A stretch of 27,500 bases of DNA from Sphaeroforma sirkka. Taxonomy: Eukaryota; Opisthokonta; Ichthyosporea; Ichthyophonida. Shown one piece after another: positions 12,075 through 23,400 of this stretch. A model generated the notes under the pieces. It had not been told where the DNA came from and made no database searches. It saw nothing but the letters and a program-made list of their open reading frames with translations. Every line of letters starts with the position of its first letter. The first letter of the stretch is position 1. Location: assembly GCA_001586965.3 (NCBI GenBank), contig LUCW03000403.1, positions 22,501-50,000 of the forward strand, written 5' to 3'. A program made the translations under genes and the position numbers.

Positions 12075-12373
12075 TAGGTTCATATCCAAGCAGGAAGCAA
12101 TAGCACCTGTTACTATTGCAAGTCTACACAAGATGAGAGTAGGCATCTATCAGCAACCTGAGAGTCGCATGCCTCTTGTAGACACAGAGCTATGAAAGTG
12201 ATACGATCAAGCTATCAATGCGTGTGGTGATGATGAGGAGAATGTAGCAATCTAAACTTTCTAGTCATTAGGTTCATATCCAAGCAGGAAGCAATAGCAC
12301 CTGTTACTATTGCAAGTCTACACAAGATGAGAGTAGGCATCTATCAGTAGCCCGAGAGTCGCATGTCTCTAGT
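11881..12373 (+). repeat. 194-bp tandem repeat, about 2.5 copies
   Basis: Units begin at 11881, 12075 and 12269 with TAGG(C/T)TCATATCCAAGC, a constant 194-bp period. Units 1 and 2 are nearly identical, and unit 3 stops after about 105 bp at CTCTAGTA. The unit covers the 3' part of leader E, so the array arose by duplication inside the element. High identity means it is younger than the element copies around it. Confidence 0.92.
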
Positions 12374-12389
12374 ATCAAGATCAAATGAT

Positions 12390-12958
12390 AAACTATGTTA
12401 TATAAACTAAGATACAATTTAAGTCAGTAAGGATTTAGCAGTGGTAGCTTGTGTAAGAATGGTCGGGACTGCCTCTTGGTAAGAGCCTTAATATCCTCGA
12501 TCACACAGTATTTACTTTTAGATGTTCTTAATTAAATAATTTTCACTAGAGGTACTAAGTGTTCATGATTACATGTCTAATTTGTAGGTAGACATAAGAA
12601 CGTAAGTCAAGTTAATACATTAGCTAATATAATAAAGTTTCATCTGAAGAAAAGTTAAAAAAAGAAAAAGACTCATTGGATTTTGGAGATTGACGGGAAG
12701 ACCAAAACATGTAAGTAATACTTCAGAGATTATAAGATTTAGTTTATAATATCCTACATCTACTATCGTCTCAAATAGGTCCAAGTAAATGAGTCATACC
12801 GAATACTCAGGCTATTGGATCCATCAAAGTGAATTTAGAACACTTTGGAAATATTGGAAAAAGAACTTGTACTAAATCATTTTAAATACAAATAAAAACC
12901 GATATGTTATCTCATTTGATCTTGATACTTTAGACTAACCGGAGGCCGTATTTCTACA
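12390..12958 (+). repeat. LTR-like direct repeat D, copy 2
   Basis: Same orientation as 7653-8220 and ending with the same CCGGAGGCCGTATTTCTACA. An AATAAAG motif lies near 12631. It directly follows the truncated third unit of the 194-bp tandem. No polypurine tract is visible immediately upstream, which weakens a simple 3'-LTR reading. Confidence 0.6.
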
Positions 12959-12959
12959 C

Positions 12960-13330
12960 CCGTACCAACCAAAAGTCTTACGAACAAACGAGCAATCACA
13001 TGGAGACCTCATACCTTTGTTACGGGAATTTGTTGAATAAAATCCAGGCAACTGGCGTTCTCGACTTCCCTTCGTACAAATGGGCCACAATCTACACAAG
13101 CACATCAAGACAATATGAATTATCGAGATTTAATGTGTACTTTGGACGCAGACAGCACCAACTCATAGACTACAACACAACAGTGAACGCACCCAGTACA
13201 ACAACAGTATGTATGTTGTTTGTATTATGCATTGTAGTTTTACCGGCATTATTGATCATTCGGCGCCAAAAGGCGTCAGAGGTGCCAAAAGACCTAAATA
13301 CGTGCTATGGTCTTTCTGTTTTTTGTTTTG
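12960..13330 (+). pseudogene. Fossil integrase C-terminal fragment (Ty3/gypsy-like)
   Basis: The encoded sequence keeps features of the end of the retroviral-type integrase core, including an LLREFVE-like helix region and the FGR motif (VYFGRR, about 13135-13150) that follows the 'sT..sPf.l.fGr' signature. It is short, broken and old. It abuts repeat D copy 2, so it may belong to a different copy or element than the D pair. Confidence 0.4.
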
Positions 13331-13340
13331 CCATAGCCTT

Positions 13341-14453
13341 CTAAATTATTAGTACGTATGTATGTACATAGGGATAATATTATTTATTTCAAAAAATGAC
13401 AAGTATGTATATTACAATGTACGAACATATGGTATGGCTCTCATAGTCGCTGTAGTGGTGCAGGAAAGATTAGCGTTTGCCGGGATTTGCGGGTTAGGTG
13501 AGAAGAGGTTTGCATTATGCTTTGCTTGGTAAGCCTTCTGGAGACGAGAATGGCTCGGTCGTTAATAATTTTATAGTGACGGTGTCGTTTGGACAAAGTC
13601 CATTTATGTATTGTAAATATATTTCATTTAAAAAAAACAAAAAAATAGTGTCATAGCCCTCGAATTAATATTATACAGATTTGTTCCTAAAAAATCAAAA
13701 AACACTACACATGACGTCAATCATAGCCTTCTCAATCGACAATCAGACATGTAAATAACCAAATAACTATTTTCATTCATCCTAGAATTCACATTGCCCA
13801 ATCACTTTCCTTTTGTCAGAAACTATTTTTAAATTACATGATTCATGAATGTACTTCGATGATTCATAATTGACTGTCTGATTTAGAAGGTTATGATTTA
13901 GAACTTTAGAAGTAAATATTTACGTGACTACGTATGGTGAGTTGGTGACTGATGAATCATGAATCATGACTCTAACCTCAATACGTTTGCGTTAATAGAC
14001 GTACAAAATCAATCCCAGACGGTTACTTTGGGTTGTTTCTGAAATTGACGAGGGTGCGATATACAACAGCTATAGCCTCATAAAGTCAGCTAATGTATAT
14101 CATTAAGTCAGGCCTTTCTTACCTTATACGTTATAACGCTCAAAGAAGAATATCTAAGCTTTGTACATTTACGTTCAAAGAAGGGTAGAGCAGATAAAAG
14201 CTTTGTACATTTACGTTCAAAGAAGGGTAGACCCTTTATCTACTCTACCCATATGTTATATAACGCTTCAATATCAAAAGTTTATACGTTTACATTTTAA
14301 ACGTATATGCTGAACTACCACAACGTAATGAGGGTTGGATTCACTTGTGTGGTGTAATGATGCTATAGAGAGGAAATTAATTGCTATTTACGTGCAATAG
14401 TCTTTAGCTGTGTCTGTGTGTCACTCATGAAGTGAAGATTTTAGGTTGCTAGA
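13341..14453 (+). promoter_or_regulatory. Upstream region of the SOS1-like gene
   Basis: Gene-free DNA before the antiporter start codon. It holds a perfect CRE palindrome TGACGTCA (13712-13719). It also holds four TGAWTCA sites (13839-13845, 13860-13866, 13953-13959, 13960-13966), with a TGACTC just after. A direct repeat with hairpin potential lies at 14155-14250. No clear TATA box position can be chosen. These are candidate bZIP-type sites, by sequence only. Confidence 0.4.
14155..14250. repeat. Direct repeat with inverted arms in the 5' flank
   Basis: AAGCTTTGTACATTTACGTT plus the following CAAAGAAGGGTAGA occurs twice, about 43 bp apart. The arms GGGTAGAGCAGATAAA (14183-14198) and TTTATCTACTCTACCC (14235-14250) are complementary except for one base, with a 36-bp loop. 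If transcribed, this would be a strong stem in the 5' UTR, 204 bp before the ATG. Confidence 0.8.
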
Positions 14454-17400
14454 ATGGTGAATGAAACGTACTGTGCTGCAGAAAGTGCTAACGGGACGGA
14501 AACGCACGAGGAAGAACATTACACGGCGCATTATGCTGTTCTCGCCGTCACTTTTATGGTGTTTTGGGGTATTTTGGTGAGGAATATATGGAATATCCCA
14601 GCGATTAAGAAGTATGTACCTCTCCCCTACACGGTGGTAATGCTAATCGTAGGGCTGATCTGGGGTTTGATTTATGAAGCAACAGGGGAAGAAACCGGTG
14701 ATCTTGGTATGTTTCTAGTGGATGCATGAAAATCACTATAGACCTGATCTTGTTGCGAACTGCGGATAGAAATGTTATCTACGATTGTTCGGTATACTCA
14801 CGTAGACGATCATTTTACGATATATTCGTGCATATATGTGCACGCATATGTGTACGTGGATGTTTTTGTATATTAAGGTACATAATCATGGACACGCACA
14901 TAAACTTTAGTTATTCGAAGACTTTGACATCGTTTTATGAATATGCTTGCGTTTGCCTACTTACTATACATGCGTGTTCACACATATATAAATTTGAAGT
15001 TTCAAGCTAATTTATGTGATATAGATGTTGGTAAGGGGTTCTTGTATTGATTTATAATGTATGTACCAATATGTACTTGTAGTTATTAAAATATATTAGT
15101 CAACGTCCACATATTCTTGTAGTGTTATATATGTACATTCAAGCGAATATAATAATATCCCTCACGAATGTTTTTTTTGGTCGTGAGAACCCTCAATAGA
15201 TAACTAATCATGGATTAGCTTTTGATTTCGAGTACATAAAGGTTACATGTCTGAATAAATATATTCTAGCTTTTGATGTCGAGTATATGTTGTATCTGTA
15301 TTGGAAGGGTTATTTGAAGTATCTCATATATACAAATGTATACCTATACATGTTGCAATATACTCGTATGTATCTGTTCACATATTTTTTTATGCATATG
15401 TGCTTATTCACTGCAATATTAAAACGCTGCCTGTTTGATGCGAGTGTAAGTTCATGCTTAACGAGTTATCTACAAGTTTTGGTTGGAAACTCTTGAATGT
15501 AAACGAGGTCACAGTGAAGTATAGAAGATATCTCGAATATATTGAACTGTTAATTGGATATACTTGGAATTTGGAATTGTGGATCAATCAAGCTTGTGGA
15601 AGCAAGCTGAAGCTCCCTCTTATAAGGGAATGTTCTAACCAAGTTGATTTATAATGTCTTGCTTCACACAGGCGATCTTTCAATAGCATTCAGCTACTTG
15701 GTAAAAATTCACCCGGACATCATTCTGTACGTTTTCATTCCCGCCCTGGTCTTCGAATCCGCATACGCAATCAACCACCACACATTTCGAGTGGTGTTCG
15801 CAAACGCCTTTCTCGTAGCATCGGTGAGTGTGTATATGGATAGTGCACACATGTAAGGCATTGTATCCGCGTCTGTTCCAGCTTGGTTGTTGGGAACGAG
15901 ACTTCACGGTGTAATTCATATCATGTATGTTCAAAACTGACGAAATGGATATATTAATTGCACGTCATTACGCTTTCGATTTGAAACGTTGTCGTGTGTA
16001 GCGCTATGCTTCCGTGGCGTTTAGAGGGGAGACTCTGTAGTGCGGTATGCACGTATAGTACTTTCAGTGTATGCTTTGTCATGTGATGGTGGCCTGATTG
16101 CCCAGGGGGAAGTGCGAGAAGGATTCAGCATGGTTATCAACGTTTGCGAATAGTAACCCTATGTTTGAAGCTGCATGCATGCATGTACTAATCCTCATCG
16201 CTGGTCTCCAATTTCTCGGTCGAAGGTTATCGTTAATTGGATAAAATTATGGTGAAGCGAAGTTTCGGTACTAAAAAGCTGATTTTATGCCGATGGTGCG
16301 TATATCTAAATGTGCACACACGCGCAAATATGCGTCCCGACACGTACACATACACACACACATATGTATATATGCATGCACACAAACACACAAACTAAAG
16401 GTCACATGAGCATGGTGCATAATATCACACATGCGCGTAATCGCTGTCGTCGTGCCTCTTTATCGCATTATTCGACCAGTCTTTCAGGTCGTGTATCAAT
16501 AGTTAAGAATTCATAGGATGTTAGTTCGTATTCGCTGCTCTCATTAACCTGGTAAGGGCCTTGTTCGTTACTTATTACTGGGGTAAATCTCGTCCTTCCT
16601 CTCGTCGTTTTCATCCGGGATTGTTTCTCCACACAGGTCGGCGTGGTGATTGTCATCGGTCTCACATCGACGTTCTGCTTCTACGCGTTCACGAAGTACG
16701 AGTGGGATTGGCTAACGTCATTGCTGCTGTCCTCTATTCTCGCGGCCACTGATCCTGTCGCTGTCGTGGCCTTACTGAGAGAGTTGGGCGTGAGTGAGAG
16801 GTTATCCACACTTATCGAAGGAGAGTCTTTGCTAAACGATGGATCGGTATGTATGCCAGACTCGTTTAGTAACGCTGTATCGATTGATGAACTATGATAT
16901 GCAATTGACATGGGTACTCACTTTAGGGGCAAGTGTGCTCTAAATTATGAGTGGATGCAAGGCCCGAAACTTCAACCACTCGGAGTTTATTCTAGTGCAA
17001 GACAATCGAGTTTTTCTTGTTTGTGTGCCAGCATTTGGGGCAAGTAGCTAGTGTGTAACTTGTGCGTAGCTATGCAGAGCTGCACCGCTTTTTGAAAATG
17101 TCGATTCTCTAACATCGGAATGGAGTGACTTGCATACGTATACACACAAGCACGTAGGTTCATGGCTCACGGTTCCAAACGTACCCATAAATTGTGCTGA
17201 TGGTACCCTACATTACTTGTGGCAGGCGTTTGTGTGCTTTCTGCTTTTCCTCGATCAGTTGACAGCATGTCCCGGAGAGGAGCGAAACGCGGGGGAATTT
17301 GCCACATTCACTCTCCAGCTGGCGGTGGGAGGACCACTGATGGGCATCGCATTTGCCATTATGGTATGTAGGAGATCCGTTAATTTGTATATTTATATCC

Positions 17401-20400
17401 GTCATCATGTTGCGGTGGTCATGTCTAAATAGAAAATGTTCAGAATATCCTATGATGTGTTCGAGTCTATGACTAGAGGTCACCTTAATGTCGTGTTCAC
17501 GTAGGAGGTCACTCATTGTTTGCACGCTTCTAATCCCACCTGCTTTCTGACTGTAAGGTTTTATCTACCTTTTATACTTGCTTATACTATTCTACGCCAG
17601 TGCTGATGTATTTTTAAACAAAAACATTGCTCACTTTCTGACCATGCTATCTTTTGGTTTGTTGGGATCTGGTGCTGTTTCAGGCCATCATTCTGCTTGA
17701 CCTGACTTTTTTTGATGATATTATCGAGGTCTCCATCACTATAATCGCTCCATACCTATGCTTCTGGACTTGCGAATACGTGGAGGTATGTACGCTGCTC
17801 CCTATGTGACGTATATTTTGCGCACTATGAGCGCAGATCATGATTTGTACTGTCCATGAATCCCCACTATGTTTCGGTGGCAGTATGAGTTGTCATGAAA
17901 GACTATATATCAACTGATACATTCAGGAAGTGTTTGGCGAGATTGTCTTTCCATCACATCTTGCTGATCACGCACCGTTGAAAGAAATTCTAAGCGAACA
18001 AAAATTGCACTTCGTTTCGGGCACAATTCATACCATATCAATGTAGCTGTTCGAAAACTTATAGATTCCACGTGGGTTCGTGGATTGACACCAAATTACG
18101 AGCTATACTAGTTGGTTAGCACCGTCCCGAGTGTGTTATGAACGATGTCACGCGAATATAGATGTGCACTGAAACAACCCACAGCATCGATGTGCGAACA
18201 CATTGAAATATACCTTTCATCAATCGTTGGCTACCACAGGTGTCGAGTGTATTGGGGGTAGTCTTCCTCGGACTTTTCGTTGGCCGCTTCGGGAAGGCCA
18301 TGTTGAGGTGTGTTGTGTTGTTCATCAATCGGCGCCCCGTATCTTTCACGCGGGTTAGTATTATCCGTATCTGGTGTGTGCTGACTTCTTCCTGATATTT
18401 TCAGCCATCACAGTGCGTCTGATCAGTTATCCGCTGCGGTGCTTTGCTCGCGTTCAATCTCTGATCTCATTTCCCTCTTGCCTTTCTTTCTCGGTCTGGC
18501 CATAGTTCCCTCGAAAGTGAAGAGTACATACACCGGGTGTGGGAACTGATATCTTGGTGGGCGAATACCTTGTTGTTCGTCATCACTGGAATGGTGTTGT
18601 CAGATCGTGTATTTTTCAACAGCGGAGGCGTTCTGGAGTATGTATTCGGTCGCACGTGGGTATGCACCTGTTTGTGTTTGTAGGTATTCAAATATCATTT
18701 ATTTGAATATGCGCGTCGTATGCGATACAAAAGCGAGTACCTGCCCATCTGTTTACGATGGATAGTAGCGTTCACGATCACTACACACCAAGCTTTTCAA
18801 GCTGATCACCCGCACACAATCTCTTTGCGCTGTATGGTTGTCTGCACGGTGCTGGGTTCATCCCATCCCTCATCCCAATCCCGCTCGTCCAAAACTAAAT
18901 ATACTAGCCTTGCTCACCCAAATCTTGCACACCCGCTCTACGCTCTATGCTTTCATTTGCGCGTCAGCATATCGCGTCATTACTGTCTTTAACCCACTGT
19001 TCACGCCTCAAACTGTATCTACAATCACTTTCCACACTTCTTGTATGCACTCTTATATTATAGACGCTCGTGTTATAAGCGCGTCGTTTGCTCGTATAAA
19101 CTTCATCATCACTAAGTTGTTTGCATCCATTGTTCGCACTCCAATTAATCCGCACAATAGTGCCACGGACGTCGGCTACCTGTTCGCGCTCTACGCTGTT
19201 CTGCACGTGGTGCGGTTTATCTCGATTGCAGTACTGATGCCAGTGCTACGATTGAGTGGGTATGGATTAAACTGGGGCGAGGTGACCGTCATGACCTATG
19301 GTGGTCTCAGAGGGGCGATTGGACTGGCTCTTGCACTTATCGTAGAGGATACAGCGCAGGTTTGTGCTGTCTGGGGTTGTATTATTAAATGTTGAAATAT
19401 GTTGGATAAATTTATAACTCCGTATTTTGAGTACTAGTCAGGCCATGTTTCTGTGCATTGATTGGTCAGTTGCTGCATCCCAACTTCCATGTATGAGTTA
19501 CTAGTAAATTTTCAGTGTCCGATTTGTCACCCTTTGAGGTTGAGCTGGGCTCCAAGATTGTACTAGTATTAGAGGCATCTCAGTCAGTCACAGTTGATCA
19601 GCTTGTGCTCTGAAAGAGAGGCATAGAGTACATGCATATGTGTAATTGCATTGGATCCATTTTAATCGACTATTAGAGCACATGGAATCTGTTGACAGCA
19701 TCTGCATTGACTATCATTTCATTTGGTCAGGCGCGCAGTACACAGGTGTACTTGCTCAACCAATACTAACGCGGGGTCGAAACTATTTAAAGTCGTTGAA
19801 ACACATTTGATAGCTCAACCGCACAGGCGCAGAACACGCACGGCAAGAGTCTCAAATTCAAACTCACATGTAGTGTATAAAAATTGCTCAGGTGAACGAA
19901 GCGGATCGAACGCGTATTATGTTCTTGGTCGGCGGTATTGTCGGTATGTTGTACTCGCAACCACAAACACTTGTCAGTTGTTTGCTGTTGGACGGTGCAA
20001 TCATACCACTATGTACGTCTCAGTCGTTTGTTAACGCTAAGACTGTATACGAAGTGGGGCGTGTTAAGCGTATTTGTTTTATCCTTTTGGAGCTGCATAT
20101 TGGCGTGCGATGTGCCCTCAAAGCGTGCTAGCGAGAAGTCAATCGCGATAGTGTAGAAATTTTGGATGAATTGCCACATACCACTCAGAGCTGCTTTTCA
20201 AGCGACACCCGCCACATACGTGATCAGAGTGCATACTCATGAAGCTATTTAATTGTTTTGTGCCGATATCACTGACAAACTAGCTCCTAGCGAGTGCTCT
20301 TACAATTCTTGAGCAGCAATGTGCAATTCCGTTATATCATGTGACGCAAGGGTGCATCAATCTGATAGAAGAGGTTTCAATTGTACATGCACACATATTT

Positions 20401-23400
20401 GGATTTGGGAGTTAGCTTGATTTGGGGGTCTGTGACCGGAAATCATCCACAACTGCACGCTAATCACTGTGTTTACAATTTGTCACAACAGGGCTGACAC
20501 TGCTGGTGAATGGATCCACCACCCAGTTTCTATTAAAGGTTTTCCACATGGGAGAAATCACACCTGAGCGATACCAGGTATGCTACGAACATGAGTGATG
20601 CTTTCACGCATGTATATACATTACCTCCGAAAACCTCTATTATTTAATTCCAAGAGTTCAAATTTGGTTGATCCCAATGCCACATGTAGCCATGAGCAAT
20701 CTGTCCACATCGTCAGAGCACAGGGAAAGCACAGGGACCAAGCTATTTTATTTCATAGATATATGTTGGCGTTATTGTATATATCCACACATGTGTGGGT
20801 GTTAGTCTCTGATCCCTCCACACCTCATTGGCTCAGATTTTGGACAATATCATCGACCACACGCAAGAGGTGGTCTACGAGAGCATCAACAATTTGCAGA
20901 CGGATCCTTTCTTCCAGGGTTCTGATTGGGTTAAAGTCAATGACAATTTGGACCTGGATAACTTCTTCATTGAGAGAGATGTTCAAGCAGGTTTGTATTG
21001 AGATGCTAAAGCGTTGTACTGCAACTAAATTTTTGTATGTTTATTTCCGTTGTGGACAAGCCTCGAATGTCTCCTGAAGGGTTGTTCGGGGACTTTTTGA
21101 CATTGAAAACCTATTACCTGACATAGCCTCGCGAGGTGGTGTATTTTTAGCTTTGAGTGGTTAGAGCCCTCTATCTTGATGGATACAAATACAAGTGTGC
21201 TGTGTACTTGTTCGCAGCGACACGATTTTGAATGAATGTCTATGGAAATGTATATGCATAACAATGTGGTACACACCTATTTGATCCCTATCTTGCCTCT
21301 CTGAACCTTTCTTCGGACTGTCATCGATGCATTGTCATGTCCTCAATGTAAATCGATCAGCACAGGCATATACGGCACAGGTACATCCACACATATCTAT
21401 CTGGACATACTTGACAATAGTATATACATTTGGAAATGGTGGTACAAGTTCACAATCAAGTATGTAGTATTGTTCGCGACAAACTTAGACGGCTACGCGA
21501 TTGTCCTGCATATGTTATCTTGCATTGTGACAGACGGGAGGCAGATGCGATAGTTTTTCGTCGAGGCGATTGCAGATTTTGTACACAATGCAAACGGCGA
21601 CACACCCGCGCCAAGTATCCATGGTTTGCTAACGAAATCATTGTCTATTGCATTTGCCTCTATAGACAGTACTGAAGTATTGCTATCGATACGACTATAC
21701 ATGTGGTACACAACTTGTACACCATGTCCTGCGGTAGATACATCTCCACCCTTCCTGTGTGCTTACAAATTGCCATCGTTCTGCATGTGTGTGTACAGAC
21801 AGCTACGAAGAAGTAGCTATCGATGCTACCGTGCCAATGGCGGGTACTGCAGATGGAGAGGCTGATATAGAAGCGGCGCAGCATCTGCCGCCTGCTTCTG
21901 AATCCGATGCGGGTGTCACCCCCATGGTAAGCTATCGCACATCCTAGTCGTCTATAACATGCCATTCCCCACTCTCGCCGCTAGAAGCAGGTTGTGTCTT
22001 AGTTTCTTACTTTCGCCGCTTTTATTTCGCCGCCTCACGCCGTGACAATGACCACACAGTCAAATATTAGACCACATCGCGTTATCTTTTCCGCGGGATT
22101 TGTATCTGTGTTGTGTATCTGCTAGTCATACACTAGTCACATGCAACAATGCGCGGCAACGTGCAATGCAATCTGGGTGTGTATAATTTCGCCCAAGTGA
22201 GCGGTAGATTTTGTACATTCAGCTGCGGTAGTTTTCGGTTGTATAGCGTTACTGCAGCAAGCACTTAGCGTACCACTCATTGTCCCGCACACAGGCCTCG
22301 GAAAAGCAACGAAAGGAACTACGTATGCTCTTCCTGTCGTCACTGAAGGCTATTTTTACAAGGTATAAATGTCTACGGTGCGGTTAGATGCGCTGGCACT
22401 TCTTTGCTTTCTATTCCAAATGCACAATAGTTTTGCGTGCTATGAATCTGCTACAGAGTGACCAGGAAATGGCCCGTGCTCCCAGCGATCACTCGGCTTT
22501 CCGCTTGTGCGGCCCATTCAGTACACACTTGCTTGAGTATTTACGAGAGCGCAATTGGCATTGAGCAGTGCTGACTAGTTCAGTTGCGTTTTACTTGTGT
22601 GGTGGGGACAGTATCAGCGACTGCCGCGTGCCGCTGGGTGCCGCTATTCTCTCCAGATGCCTAACATGCACTGATGTATTGGCGTGAAAAAGAATATCTA
22701 GAGCTGCATTTATGTACACGTGAAAGTTCATGCATAACATGGGCATCGGCCCGTTTTATGACCGAACGACAGGGCATGCTTGCATGCTGTAAATCGGCTA
22801 CGTTTGACTATTCTCAGGTATTTCTACGAGGAGCGGATTTTAAACACCTACGCATATAATTCTCTGATGGATGCTCTCAACAGAGAAGGCGACCTTGATA
22901 CTGACAGGTACGAACAGCACAATATATATTGCAGCCTTTTCGAGCAGTTCTGGTTATCATGTACACTTGGCTCATTGTGGGAGTTTGGATCGGCGCTGCT
23001 TTGCAAAGTGGGAGTTCTTGCGAGTCGATCCGGGTTTAGCAGTACAGTTAATGTTGTGCGTTTTATCACCCACCCTTGAATGTGACAGTTAACCTTACTG
23101 CTTGTGTCCAATCGCGTAAGCACTGCGTCTATAGAGTTAACTTGAAGTCTACTGTGTCTCGGGTGGCATGCCTGAAAATCCTCCGCTAATGTAGATAGTA
23201 TATGTACGACTAAAATCTTTGATTGTCATCATGCATTCAATTTTTTCTACAGTTTGGCGGATCTGTGGGAGAAAACAAAAGGCAACGTACGCCAACCCGA
23301 CTTCCTTCGGAAACTGCGGAATGTACCGGGTCTCGGCTGGGCTGCCCAAAGGGCTACATACTACTATATCAGTACCTACTTACAGCGATGTATCGCATTT

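Noticed and set aside
13000-13344. Stand-alone small membrane protein gene suggested by a 114-codon open frame
   Set aside because: Its first part resembles an integrase fragment, and the hydrophobic tail runs into ordinary AT-rich DNA. It lacks any gene-like context.
16310-16516. Threonine/histidine-rich small protein in intron 2
   Set aside because: The open frame is produced by the CA-rich microsatellite.
18405-18505. Exon 7 beginning at the AG at 18403-18404 (CCATCACAGTGC)
   Set aside because: That frame reaches a stop before the conserved sequence. The AG at 18504-18505 gives matching phase and SLESEEYIHRVWELISWWAN.
18838-19395. Single 185-codon open frame covering exon 8
   Set aside because: Only the part from 19161 is conserved antiporter sequence. 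The upstream part is intron 7, which happens to stay open and holds decayed exon copies.
20595-21077. Open stretch of 160 codons across exon 11
   Set aside because: It overlaps exon 11 in a different frame. The exon frame has clear SOS1-like sequence and matching splice phases, so this frame is a shadow.
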